Assembly (NCBI RefSeq): GCF_010093535.1
Contig: NW_022985182.1
Location: 252,749 to 316,748 of the forward strand
Source of the DNA: Lindgomyces ingoldianus
Taxonomy: Eukaryota > Ascomycota > Dothideomycetes > Pleosporales > Lindgomycetaceae
Direction of reading: 5' to 3'
Length of the DNA: 64,000 nucleotides
Of the stretch, positions 20,715 to 32,059 are shown one piece after another. The position numbers and the translations under genes are program-made. Positions within the stretch are counted from its first letter, which is position 1; each line of letters begins with the position of its first letter. The notes beneath the pieces are model-generated. The model was not told the origin of the DNA, did not search any database, and worked only from the letters and a program-made list of their open reading frames with translations.

Positions 20715-22432
20715 CTACTGCGTCTTCTTAGCCGCTCCTACCGCAGGACTAGAATACAACCAAATCGCCACAAACCCCACCCATCCCGCCACCGTAACCC
20801 AAATCCCTGCAATCCAAACCCACGCCCCACTAATCTGCCAACTGCGCGGCCACTCATCGTGTGCGAAATGCCTCACAGTAACCTGTTCTTTCACCTCCAC
20901 ATTGGTCAAAAAAGGACGACGGTAGTTAATGCGGAAATTAAAGATGCCGTGTTGGTCAGGTGTTTTGAAGGATACGCCGTAGAGCGTGGAATTGGCAGTT
21001 TGGGAAAGGGGAGAAAGGGGGAGACGGTGGAAGGGGGATAGCATGCTGAACTCGAGTTGGACCGAGTCGCTAGGGGGAGGGGTGAAGGGAGTCCAGTGGG
21101 TGTGGGAGTATTCGGAGATGGGGACTTGAAACGACTGTTCGTGCATTTCAGTTAGCCATGTGATCTAATCTGATCTGCGCGGATCGAGGGTTAAAGGGTG
21201 GGAGACTTACGACATCATTTTTAATTCGATAAATCTTCGGATTATTCTGTGGTAGTGCCGCACTCGAATTGCTCTTCTTCCCAGTCCCTTCATTCAAATA
21301 GTGCACCATCTTCCCCACCCTCAACACCCCAGTCTCCTTGAACGCCCACTCCGAAACCTTGGCCACGAAATCCCGATTCGCAGTCTTCACCGCCTTGCCA
21401 TTAAGGCTCGCCATGGCTTCGAACCACGCATCCTGCAGCATCTCTGCAGACCCGAGGATCGTCAAGCGCGCCGAATTATGCGCTTGCAGTGTGGAGACTA
21501 AATTGAGTTGCTCGCCGACGGCAAAAGGGTCTTCGACGATATCAGCCTCGTCTTTGGGGTTGTAGCTGTATGCGGTGCTTGGTGCGCGAAGAATGGGCGC
21601 CAGGAGCGGAGATTCGTTGCCCAGGGTTTGGCCAACAGCTCGGGGGACGGCGATGACGCCTTCGCCGCTGAAGTAGTTTTTGACATCAGGTCGCGAGGCT
21701 TTGGGATACGGTACCAACAGAACATCGTGTTTATCCTTTGCCGATTCGCCGTCGTAGTTGAAGTGATCTACAACGAGCGAGGTTCTGTCCGATGGTAGAT
21801 GAATGTCGAGTTCGAGCAGCAACGATTGAACGGCGGTGGGAGTAGCGTGGTCGCCAGAGAGTGTAAGCAGGATGTTTCCTTCCTTCTTCATGAACTCGAG
21901 AAGTTGATTTGCGGTGAGAGCGGGACCAAGGCCCTTGGATTTAGCGGGGAGAAGGAGGAGGTGGTCATACGCGCGTTCACCGTGTTTTAGTAGGGAGAGA
22001 GATGTTGATTTGGGTGATTCGAAGGTAAGATGAAAGCCTCGAGCTGTGGATTGGAATTGTCAGTTGAGTACTGGCCGAGAATTGCCCATCCTTTCCTAGG
22101 CTGTGAGAGGAGTAGAGGTTCGAGACGGAGCGTTACGAGAGTTCTATCAGGTCAAGTCGACACATTACTCCAGAAACCTCCAGAAACCTCCAAGCTCCGG
22201 AATTGAGGGCGGGGCAGTAACAATTACGGCACACAACTCATCACTGCCCCTCTCTCTTCCCCAAACACCAAAATTAAAATCTTCACATACCTTCCAAGTC
22301 CCCAAAGAAACCCCCAAACCGCTCCTTCTCCGCCGCCTCCTCCAATACAACCAACAATTTCCTACCCGACGAACTCAACGCCTGCGCCACACCAAGCAGC
22401 ACCAGAAGCAGAAATGACGACAGCCACCTCAT
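20715..22432 (-). CDS. wbp1: Oligosaccharyltransferase 48-kDa subunit WBP1/OST48
   Basis: Exons 22432-22291, 22043-21211 and 21134-20715 join in frame to 464 aa. This is the beta (WBP1/OST48/DDOST) subunit of the ER oligosaccharyltransferase, which transfers the dolichol-linked glycan to Asn-X-Ser/Thr of nascent proteins. Visible: an N-terminal signal peptide (SSFLLLVLLGVAQALS); the GIFT-like luminal part with LLVVLEEAAEKERFGGFFGD and SGEGVIAVPRAVGQTLGNES; the conserved LQLEFSMLSPFHRL-type block (here VQLEFSMLSPFHRL); and one C-terminal membrane span (about 415-445, WVWIAGIWVTVAGWVGFVAI) ending with a short KK-containing tail (AAKKTQ) suited to ER retention. It is divergent with the complex I subunit gene 404 bp away, sharing the upstream region. 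Confidence 0.93.
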
Positions 22433-22728
22433 TGTGCAAAAAATTGGGAGATGGGGAATGGAAAGACAAAAAAGGTTGCGCGGCTGGTTAGAAGCTCAAT
22501 TGGAGACGTATACATTGCCAAGACTGCGCCGGGGGCGGGGCCGGAAAAACCACATGGCCGATTGGTCTGCGGTTCGAGCAGAGCTTCCGAACGAACGACG
22601 TCGGATGATTGATCGCGACTTCCATTGCGCAAGGTACCACGACTTTGTTCGACGCTTGGAGGTCAATTCCACTCCCAACCCTCCCAATTCCCCTAAGCCC
22701 CGCTCCACATTCCTACACCCGTACGTCA

Positions 22729-22754
22729 CCCTTTCCCTTTCCCTTTCCCTTTCC
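22729..22754 (+). repeat. CCCTTT polypyrimidine microrepeat in leader intron
   Basis: Just over four perfect CCCTTT units lie between the divergent WBP1 and 9.5-kDa subunit genes. They fall within a probable 5'-leader intron of the latter (donor GTACGT at 22721, acceptor GTAG ending 22814), 22 bases before its ATG. Confidence 0.55.
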
Positions 22755-22835
22755 TCTCCACATCTCCCTCCAATCCCCCAATTCCCTCCTCTTCACTCAC
22801 CCCTCTCTCTGTAGACACCCCATCCCGCCGCTGAA

Positions 22836-23151
22836 ATGTCCTCAATCGCCCCTTCCTTCTTCAAACAGCCCTTCCGCTACATGCGGTGGGCATCCGTCAA
22901 TAAACCCGCATACTTCTATTCCATTGTCGTCGGCTGCATCGGGCCCGTTATGATCTTTACTGTTCCGCCGATCCGAAGTTATCTTGGGGATGAACAGAGG
23001 CCTAGGATTCCGCAGACTTATCCAAGTGAGTGGGCTTTTACTTGGGCGTGGGCAGAGCGCGAGAAGGGGAGTACTTTAGACCTGCAGCGCTGACGAGCGA
23101 ATAGTTCCTACAGGACCGCGACCGCGACCTGAGGGGTTTGATGACGAATGA
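22836..23151 (+). CDS. nuo9.5: NADH:ubiquinone oxidoreductase 9.5-kDa subunit
   Basis: Exons 22836-23025 and 23105-23151 give 78 aa, starting MSSIAPSFFKQPFRYMRWAS and ending PTGPRPRPEGFDDE. This matches the fungal 9.5-kDa accessory subunit of respiratory complex I (mitochondrial inner membrane). One membrane segment (FYSIVVGCIGPVMIFTVPPI) is followed by a short hydrophilic tail. The 79-bp intron has donor GTGAGT and acceptor ATAG and splits an Ile codon. A leader intron (22721-22814) directly upstream is likely. There is no classical cleavable presequence, as usual for small accessory subunits. Confidence 0.9.
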
Positions 23152-23603
23152 GCGAACGAAGGGCCATTGGGGAAGGAAAGTAAGGGGAAGTAAACGTGAA
23201 TAGATGCGTTAAAACGATTTCCATCAGTGGGTGCAGGAGGATCTGGAGTGCCCTCACTTCACGACGGAGTCAGAATTATGACTAGAATGGTGTAAATCTT
23301 TTACATTTTTTACATTTTTTTTTTTACCTGGGATAGCGATGCCAATCCCCTCCGTGTACAAAGTATCCCCCTTTCCAATAAAACTGACAAACTTCATAAA
23401 CACCACAACGCCCCCCGAGATTCCTTTTGGTAGTCTGCTTGTCCTATCTGGCTCTGACTCCGACTTTCGTGATGATGGCGGTGTCTGCATGGGATAGGAA
23501 AGCTGGTGGGTGGTGGGCAGGGAGGCGGAAGGTAAGAACAGCTTTCTAGAGAGCCGGAGCACATGACCTGGGACAGAAGATCCAAGTGGCGGGGGCTCGG
23601 GAC

Positions 23604-25041
23604 TTATTTTTGACGCTTCTTCCCATACGCCGCCGCGAGGTCCAACTCCACCTGATCATCTCCCGTCTCACGACCCCGCTTCCCTGAACTCTCCGCAATC
23701 ATCTCGCCAGCGTATCGTCGCGCAGCTGCCAAGTTCTCCTGGACGATCTGATTCCCCCCCGGCCGCTTCTCAGGTCTCCCCGTCCTGCCCAAGGTCAAGC
23801 TCCCATTTTCAAACACCGGATCCTCACCACCCACCAGCTCCCTCAACCAGGGATAATCCTCGCGATCCAGCTCCACACACGTAAGATAAGGGACCGGATA
23901 CCGGTGAACATCAAGCTGGCAATTTGAATCCAAAACCCTCTGTTTCTGCACCAAATCCTGGAACCCGATTTTCATTTCCGCGAGATGGTTTTCCAGCACA
24001 TTCATCGCCTTCTTCGTAACGGGGAACTTTTTGTTGAACTGTCCCATGACGTCTTTATCCATATACGCATCCCCGCCTTTCGCTACGCGGGAATACAGCG
24101 CGAAGCCGCCGTCAGGAGAATGCGCACCGCTGCCCATGATAACCTGTTGCGCGAACCAGTGGCGGAAAAACCCCAGCGCCATCCAGACGAGGATGTCTTT
24201 AGCGTAGTCTTCGCGCTTGACGGGGCGGAAGTCGCTGGGCGCTGCCATGTTCCCTGGGTAGGTGGATGCGAGTAGCGATTCAACGCGCTGCCGCTTCCGC
24301 ATTAGCAGATTGTGGTGTTTTTCGCACACCGCGCGGATCTCGGCACCTAGGGTGGCTTTGTTGGTATAGGAAATCGCATTCCAGCTTCCAGAGAGATGAA
24401 CAATAGCTTCCTTGAACATCATCTCAGACTTGATCTTCAGCGCTAGATCTGCCCAGTGGCGCGGGTTCGTCTGGATCGCGCGAAAGAGAACCTGTCCGTG
24501 CTTGAAGAATGCGGCGTCGATGGGCTTGCTGATCACATTGACGCAGCCGAGATATTCGGCGATTTGGAGAATCGAGATGGCGTCTTGGAGTGCGCACATC
24601 ATGTCTGTGTTAGAGATGGCGAGGTCTTTTCCGTAGAAGGCGTAGAGCAGGGATTCGTAATGTTCGAAGAATTTGGTGGGCTCTTTGCCATTTTCATTGA
24701 GCGTGAAGATATGCGTTGCATTGATGGGTTCGGCTTTGTGGTTGAGTTTCTAGGGGGGTTGGTTAGATTGAGGCGATTAGGGAAATGGAGCCCTAGGAGG
24801 CTGGGGGGCTTACGAGGAGGGCCAATTGCCCGGCTGGGTAGTCGTCATTGGGCAGCTTGCGCAACTGGAACATCCAGCGCGTGTACTTTCCCGTGGCCAA
24901 TGTACGGGGAGCAAGTTTCGCGGCGTTGGCTTCTATGAGGAGATCAGCGAAGAAGGGGGAGTTGCGCGCGAGCACATTGGAATGCAGGTTGTAGCGGTGC
25001 TTGGAAGTGAGGATAACCTCAACATCCTCGGGTTGATCCAT
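23604..25041 (-). CDS. BTB/POZ-domain protein of unknown function
   Basis: Exons 25041-24814 and 24749-23604 (intron GTAAGC..CTAG with a CTAAC branch site) give 457 aa. The N-terminus DVEVILTSKHRYNLHSNVLA followed by RNSPFFADLL is a BTB fold, continuing into exon 2 with the typical FEHYESLLYAFYGKDL region. The remaining ~300 residues are helical and form no catalytic domain that I recognise; the last 60 are basic and end in KKRQK. BTB proteins dimerise and often adapt substrates to cullin-3 ligases, but no Kelch or MATH partner domain is seen, so the role is open. The start was taken at the ATG directly before the BTB; the frame is open further upstream to 25269 with no homologous sequence. 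Confidence 0.8.
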
Positions 25042-25803
25042 GGCGCTGTAGAGTTTGCAGTTGGTAGTAGCAGTGAAGCCTGAGGTGACGGTATTGTAAT
25101 AGGTCAGCGGTACCGTGATGCTAGCGCCGGCGCCGGTTTCCGGGAGGAGGAAAATTAGCTGCTGGGGTGAGGGCAGAAAGACTCGTTGTTGTTGATCCTT
25201 GAGGTCGTGGACGCCAAGACCAAGAGTGGGTGGTGATAGATTGTTAGAGCAGGTTGAGGGTTTAAGCACAGTTTGCCGTGGTTTACTGACTACGATTGTT
25301 CCAGGTAGAAGTCTTCATGGCAGCCAGTTCAATAGAATGCAATGAGAGAAAGTGAAGGTACAGGAGTGTTTGAAAGAGAAGGGGTGAGGTTTTCAAAGTT
25401 GAGAGTGTTTTTAGGTCACCATGAAGTTGAATGGGGAGATGACCGAGAAGCTATGTTCCGCTTAGTTGTAGATGGGAGCGTGCGGGCCTGAGATATCCTT
25501 AAGCGCGCTGGAGCTTCGAAATATCTGAAGTTATGGGAGAGGAAGAGAGTAAGGGAACCAGACAATGTAGAAACCAATAGAAGAAAATCATCAGCTTCAT
25601 TGAATGAGCATTACTCGATTCCTCTCTCTCTCGTCAAATCATCTCCCACACTTGGCCGTTTAGATCCTCTAGCAGAGGCCTTGAGACTACTTTTTGGCTT
25701 GGTCCAGATTCCCTCTTCTTAATGTAATCGGGTCAATTGCTCAATGCAATACTTTCAGTGTGAGTGACCATGTGTTATAAATCATACCTCTCATACCATC
25801 CCT
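25042..25803. other. Intergenic region between BTB and GST genes
   Basis: Promoter and leader of the minus-strand BTB gene and 3' flank of the GST gene. The open frame continuing upstream of the BTB ATG (to 25269) shows no conserved residues. No other feature is evident. Confidence 0.4.
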
Positions 25804-27006
25804 TCACATCTTACTCTCCGCCTCCAACACAGCTGGCATTCGAACCTCGCCCACCCTCAACTTTCTCCAATCCTCCTCATACACTTCCTCAACATTAGGA
25901 TACGGCCCAAGCGGTGTGATCGCCAGTGGATTGACTTCCGAATGGCTCTTCGTGTACTAGAACCCCAATCAGCTCACCGAAGTCAAACCCCACACAGCCC
26001 GAAAGAGATTTTGGTACTTACATTCTCCTTAATATGCCTAAAATCCGTACTCTCCCTAAACCCCTCTACATTCCAATAAAGCCCCTTAAGCCAATTATTC
26101 AGCACCGGATAGTCATGTCTCACCGTCCCCAGGTTCGTCTTAAAATGCTGCACATACACCGCATCAAACCTGACAATCGTCGCATACAACCTCACATCCA
26201 GCTCCGTCATGACATTTCCCAGGACGAATGGTCCACCGTTCTTAGCGATTAGGGCTTCGGCTTTATTGAGCGCAGCGAAGAGTGGGATGACGCCGGCCTC
26301 ATAGTCTTCCTGCGTGCGTGCGAAACCGGCGCGGTAGACACCGAAGTTGATGCTCATTTGCATCCAAGGGGAAAGGTCGTCGATTTGAGTGCGGAGGGCG
26401 GCGGGATATAGGTCGATGGATGCGAGGCTTGGGGGTAGCATGGTGTTGAAGGCTGTTGGGAGCCAGCGGAGCATTTCGGCAGATTCCTACAAATTACGAA
26501 TCTTAGTAGGTTTACCATACACGTACTGGACAGCTGTTCAATTGGCGAAGTGGAGGGGAGATGCCGTACGTTGTTGACGATGGTCCCGGTCTTCTTATCC
26601 CATAGTACAGGCACGCTATATTTCCCCTTATACTCTTTATCCGCCGTGAAGTATATCTCATGCAGGAACTTCGCTCCCAACAGATGATCGACTGTCGCAT
26701 TTGGATACTCTTCATTCGACTCTGGAAACCGCCAACCTTCGTCCCCTTTGGGATACGGCTTTACGACTGAAAGCGTAATGATGTCGGTGAGATGCTTGAT
26801 GTGTCGAACGAGGTTTACGCGGTGTGCAAAGGGACAGAAGAGGCCTAAAAGTGTTCAGCATGGTGCTTTGACGTGGACGCAGGATTAAGTAGGACGGGAC
26901 CTATGTAGAGATGGTATCGATCCTTTTCTGGTAGGAATTGGCCTCCTTCAGAGATTATGCCATGCCAGCCGTCCGATGTCCCAGCTTTGTGGATTTCGGC
27001 GGTCAT
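25804..27006 (-). CDS. Omega-class glutathione S-transferase / glutathionyl-hydroquinone reductase (ECM4-like)
   Basis: Exons 27006-26901, 26844-26570, 26486-26022 and 25956-25804 join in frame to 332 aa. The catalytic cysteine is Cys39 in GLFCPFAHR, the CPxA motif of omega GSTs. The thioredoxin-like half continues to YSVPVLWDKKTGTIVNNESA and the all-helical C-terminal half to NPLAITPLGPYPNVEE. Members reduce glutathionyl-hydroquinones and mixed disulfides, aiding aromatic-compound and oxidative-stress handling. All introns are GT-AG. The first exon is open further upstream. An alternative ATG at 27153 would add 49 residues, beginning MIFRLYRRLINNLSTRRVQI, an arginine-rich amphipathic sequence like a mitochondrial presequence. 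The downstream ATG gives a cytosolic form. 3' exon order and phase are consistent throughout. Confidence 0.9.
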
Positions 27007-27482
27007 TGTGAATGTTGTTCTGGGGTTCGGTGCTTTGGTATGCTGGGGCGGAGCAGGCCTATTATCTCGGATTTGGGAGCAAGAGACGCTGCCAATTTGT
27101 ACCCTCCGAGTAGAAAGATTATTGATCAACCTCCGGTAGAGCCGAAATATCATACAAATCAGGCTCGCCAAAGGTACACGACACGACGTCAATGGGGGGG
27201 AAACCGGCAGAAACGGAGCGGTGGTTGAAGCGGTGAAGGTGGGGTTAATAATCAGAGGGTCTCTGGTGGGGTCTCCGAACACACTTTCGAGAACAGCATA
27301 AGTTTTGCTTTTATAAAATATTAATGTATTTGAATTTGTGAAAATGACTGTGCCGACGGGATACTAGAGACATCTACGCGTGGTAAAACAAGCTTGAAGG
27401 AACAGACAATTTGCTGAAGCAAACGTCCAAATCCCAATCTCCACCCAAATGCTATATTTTCTATATATTTCCATTCAATGCC

Positions 27483-28615
27483 CTATTTCTCCCTTTCATT
27501 AAGCTCAACCGCGCTTACGGGAGGACTCTCACCTCTAGTTTCAGCCTTACGACCACCACAGCATCCACAGCAACCTCCACCCCTCTGATAACCTTCCCTG
27601 AAACAAAGCCCTGGATGGAAAGCATTCAGAGCCAAAACCGCAGCCCCGACGATCGCTCCTTCCAGCCCGATAAAGTACTTCTGCGTCTTGATGAGATGAC
27701 CGTTCCACCCCTCACTCAACTCAGCCACACGGTATACAGAGCGCGTGAATATGCATAACGTGGCGAAAGACAGCGCAATGAGAAATCCCTTAAAGGCCCA
27801 AGATTGTCGGAGCCTAGCGTGCGTCGGGTCCAGCGCATTCTCCGCGCCCAGTCCGCGTGTTCGGCGAGTTGTGCGGATGGAGAAGTCCAGAGCGAGGGCG
27901 ATGAAGATGGCGAGTGTACCAACCTGGATTGAAAGACCTGCGATCATGATGTTGTTGCCGGTGGTGGGATCTCTGTCGCTGTGACTAGCTGCCGAGGCGA
28001 TGCCTCCGCCTGCTGCTTGGAGCATTAGGGACGCGAGATCGCAAGGGATGAAGATGCGGGGGTAGCTCATGGGCTTGATGCGGGAGTTTTGCGGACCGAA
28101 TGTCAAGACGATTCGGCTGAGGCAGAGGTAGATTCCGGCAGCGAGGAAGGCAGGCGCGATTGTTAGGCAGACGATTTGGATGAGGAAGGGGTTCTACTTG
28201 TCGAGTCAGTGATTCATATTGCATCTATGAGGTGCGCGAGGGGAATTGCAGGAACAGCTGCTTATTTCCCTGGCCAGATGGACTTAAAGATGAAGCGTAC
28301 CTCAGCGAAAGGATTCTTATGGCTCCCAATCCGTCCGACATATCCAATAACCTCCAGTGCGCAACCGCATACCATCGCAATCGTGAAGCCTACGAATCTT
28401 CTTGATAACACTCCTTGTCCAATGAACAGCACCGTCGATAATGCAAAAAGTGCCAGGAAGAGTGCGTTCGCGGGGAGAGATGGTATGTAGCCCCAGTAGG
28501 AAAGGCTCAGCGGACATGTTTCTAGCGTGCACGAATTCCGGAAGTTCTTCCTGTCGCTGGCCTTGCTACGAGGATCGAGGGCGTGTGTGAGGAGAGCGTA
28601 TGCTATGGACGCCAT
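27483..28615 (-). CDS. RTA1-family seven-span membrane protein
   Basis: Exons 28615-28301 and 28193-27483 (GTACGC..GTAG) give 341 aa. Seven hydrophobic helices and family motifs identify RTA1/RTM1-like proteins: SYWGYIPSLPANALF, GCALEVIGYVGRI, YPRIFIPCDLASLMLQAAGG and RVAELSEGW. These are fungal plasma-membrane or ER lipid-translocating or toxicant-resistance proteins (yeast RSB1, RTA1), proposed to export sphingoid bases or to sense lipid asymmetry. The C-terminal cytosolic tail has an unusual cysteine/glycine run (GGGCCGCCGG). A start at 28615 fits the family's short N-terminus. It is the same strand as the GST gene and 476 bp from its likely start; no operon is implied in a fungus. Confidence 0.9.
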
Positions 28616-30034
28616 TTTTGTAGTTGGCTATGATAGGATAGCCTTGAGAAAGAAGGACTGGTGGTAGATGTACTATGCTCTGAGACTGATGAAACTGGTC
28701 CGGAATGAATAGACGACAATGTCCTAAAGGATCAAATAATATCCGGCGGCGAAGCTCAAATACGAAGAAGGATGAAGTTGAGTATGACTGCAGCGCTTAT
28801 GGTGACTGAAGCCTTCAAACAACGAACGCAATGCCCGGATCGTCACCTGTGAACAACTCTAAAGAAGAAAACGAAACTGCTCGAGGTGGAGTGGAGACAA
28901 GAATACCAAGGCATCAAAAGAAGCGTCTTACCCATGAGACATTCCGCCGTTTATATCCCGTCGAAGCCCATGTACATTCTCGTATTGACGAACACCAAGC
29001 CTAGTTCCGCAAAGTTTCAAGACGGGAGCGTCGCGCGATGGACCTGTTTTGGCCACACTAATGAAAGACAGGTGTGAACATCGGAGATGTGTGATTGGTT
29101 GGAGATGGAGAGATAATGTTAAGCGACGCTGACGGTCGGCGACAGTGACCGGTTTGCCGTCCTCGCTTCGAGGGGGAGCGCGTTCCAGAAGCCAGATTCC
29201 TGAAATGGTATTTTAATCGATGGGGCTGAAGGAAATATACTTCCTCCACGAATTAGCGGACTCTCTCTCTCTTGTAATTCACAAAATGTCGCTTAGGACT
29301 TCCCTTCGCTTTTATTGCTCTCCTACACTCGCGCAAGATACTATGCTTTTGCGTTCGCCTTCGTAGTCTCATGGCGTGGAGCGTCCAGTGTGCAGCCGCA
29401 CTTGTCTGGTGAGCCTGTTTGGTTCACATATTCGGCAAGGACACAGGGTTGGTAAGGGTAGGAAACATGGTTTGCTAGAGGTGGCCCTCTCAGGTCGGGC
29501 CACCAAACCGAGTGTTAGAATACCTACCTTGATGTCATCGGGTGGGAGGCGTGAAGGGGAGAGTTTATTCAAGACCTAGTTGACCGGTTTGGGAAGACAC
29601 TAGCGCTGCCAAATAGATCTAAGATTGTATGCTTTTACAAGCTAAGGTATGCAACGTTGGAAATATTGTAAGAAAGGAGTACTGAGCTGTGGTGGGGTTT
29701 TCTTTTTAGAGAGGTTTATGCCTTGCATGACGCTAACTACTAACACAGAGATTCATCGTGGGCGAGATTTCTGGTTGCCTTGACCTATCTAACGCAATAA
29801 GAAAAATTCTCTCTCTCTCTTAGACTCACTTTGATACGAATAGATTCGGGAAAATTGCAGAAAGACTGTGAGACAGTAAGGAATGTTGTCTAGGGCATAG
29901 TTGGCGCAGCTAATGAACTGGTGCTAGCTCGACATCAAGCTCGACATCAAGCTCGACATCAATGTAATTATGTTTCTTCCTATGGGCCTGTTCGCGGTTA
30001 TATATATGGCTGATCAACTTGAAGCTAGGAAATA
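28616..30034. other. Gene-free stretch
   Basis: Contains the RTA1 promoter side and then sequence without supported coding frames. A triplicated CATCAAGCTCGA unit occurs at 29932-29960. A CTCTCT microsatellite lies near 29810. Confidence 0.4.
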
Positions 30035-30058
30035 GTGTTGAAATATTACCGTGTCCCA

Positions 30059-30763
30059 TACAATGCCGTCCTTCGATTCTTCGATGCACAAAGTCTAGTG
30101 TGGACAGTGCCCTTAGATAAGGACTCGGAGGACGATGGTCAATCTAAAGCTATTCAAGACATTTATAATAGCCTCAAAACACAGCGTCGTCTCGCTCGTT
30201 GTGGTTTTTATGGCACAGGGCGAGCCTTACATATCAAGTGCAGACCACGTATTGAACCCTCAATAGGAATTCACAACTTGCCATCGAGTACTGCTACTTC
30301 TGAAAATAAGTAAAAAAAAAATCACCCTTATGGCCATGTCTTCTGAGTTCATGTAAGTACTCCAGATCAATTGGATCAAGCCTACAAATGCATGGCACGG
30401 AAATTATGACTACCAGGATGGAATGACCCGAAGGTCGACCGCAAGCACGTCTTAGTTAACTAGTGAAGCAAAGAATAAAACTGGCCATGGCTTCTTCCAC
30501 AAGATAATGCGGGCGATTTAGATATTTTTCCCGAAACTCCGCGCTTCGTTGACTCTCTGGCCCGAAGGTCGCATGGTACTATCATTATCACAATTCGTGA
30601 TAAGAGTGTGGGATTGAGACTGATTAACGGAAAAGTGACTATGGTCGGGCCATGATGTCGAGAGGATGCAGAGCAGTGGTTCGGATCTCATCTAGCATAG
30701 GAGTATAATCCGGATTCGATGGTCACTCAAATTCTCCTGGAAGAACTCTGCATAAATACCTAA
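30059..30763 (+). pseudogene. NLR-like (NB-ARC/NACHT) nucleotide-binding domain remnant
   Basis: At 30488-30763 one frame reads WLLPQDNAGDLDIFPETPRF, then ARRSHGTIIITIRDKSVGLR and REDAEQWFGSHLA. This matches the Walker B/sensor (DNADD, GSILVTTR) and winged-helix start of fungal NLR-type ATPases. TGA (30651 region) and TAG (about 30699) interrupt it, and further stops lie just upstream (30470-30482). The preceding frame at 30035-30313 carries a P-loop-like CGFYGTGRA in the right relative position (normally GxGGxGKT), here without the lysine. It is a non-functional fragment; N- and C-terminal effector or repeat domains are absent. Confidence 0.6.
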
Positions 30764-31188
30764 ACAAAGATCATCCTGATCCCCGCGGCGACTCAGAAAG
30801 TGAAAAGTCTGTCGCAAGAACTTGGAAATTATCTTTCGATTATATTGCTAAAGAGAGAACGGACTAACAACTGTGCTTCTATTCAGCCTGGTGAGGGTTG
30901 GCTGACCGCCATGCTTGGCCCCTCCGTGGATATTTCTCTCCCCCACGGCTGCTGAACCTCCAGTTGAACCCCATGCTCCGTATCGTATCGTTCCGCCTTC
31001 TTACCTCTATTAGCCCTGCCATAATGCTACTCCCTGATTGCCCTTGCCTGACTCGGCTGACTCAGTATTATGCGGTAACTAATACTTCCGACATGGCCAT
31101 TGAACAGCTGCCCTGTGGATTTTCCTGGCTGGGGGCGGGCTTCGCGACCACGCCTCATGCTTGCCACAGCTTTGCACAGTGCCGCGCA

Positions 31189-31615
31189 CTTACCTATCAA
31201 GGCAGTTTAAAACCGCACCAAGAATCGTAGTGTATCCTCACCGTATTCCACAGTTATCAACGCTTACCCAACATGGCAATTTAAGAGCTCTGTGGTCCAA
31301 GTTTGCATACAGAGATCAATAGTTTTGCGTGCTTACCCAAAAAGGTAGTTTAGGCCCGCACTAAGAAATGCAGTGCATTCCACTCCACATTCCACAGTCA
31401 TCAACAGACATTTATACTTACCCAACAGGGCAGTTTGAAAGTCCACCAGAAATTGTGGTGCTATCCAGAAACCCATTCTAGCAGTATTCGACGAGGGTAT
31501 TGTGTACTTACCCAATAAGGTAATTTAAGACGCACTAGGAATTGCATTGCATATGCACGTATTTCGCAGTGTTCGATGGTATTTTAACTTGCCTAATCTG
31601 GAAGTTTGGGGTGGC
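31189..31615. repeat. Degenerate tandem repeat, six units of 69-90 bp
   Basis: The core CTTACCCAAnAnGGCAGTTTAA recurs at 31189, 31263, 31332, 31417, 31507 and 31588. It is followed in most units by CGCAC-AAGAAT-G-AGTG and TTCCACAGT-ATCAAC. On the minus strand every unit but the last carries a GGGTAAG-like splice-donor word (AGGTAAG in the 31189 copy). No open frame spans the array. It may be a minisatellite or relic of an intragenic repeat. Confidence 0.6.
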
Positions 31616-32059
31616 TGAAGGGAGGTGGCTGGGGAGCAAGACGGAGACTGCTGCATACAGCAGGAAGAATGATTATGATGAACAGGAAATCCAAATAAGC
31701 TTCACACTGGAAGTGTGATTGTTATGGCAGGGGGAATGATACGAAGAGAGATGGTTGGGTCGCTGGCATGTTCACGGAACTACAGAGGGCACGAAGTAAA
31801 GGGATACAGATAGGGCCATATTAACATAATTGGGCTTAGGAACAGATTTGACAGAGGAAACCTATATCAGACGCCAATGGATGATGAGAGGGCACTCCGG
31901 CCTCATAACCCAACCTCTCGCCTTAATCCTGACGTCTCCAAAACAGCCTACTTTTCCACTTACAGGCACGTCCACCATCAGCACGTTCGCCATCAGCTAT
32001 AGCCCTTCTCATCCCATGCACTTCACTCACACCCAATGGCAGAATCAATCTTGCAAATT
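31616..32059. other. Intergenic, 3' flank of clathrin light chain
   Basis: No coding or structural feature supported here. Confidence 0.35.

Noticed and set aside
24456..24938. Plus-strand 160-codon frame
   Set aside because: Antisense shadow of the BTB protein exons and intron; no domain and no start context.
31189..31615. CRISPR-like array
   Set aside because: Units are degenerate, spacers are not unique constant-length sequences, and the genome is eukaryotic.
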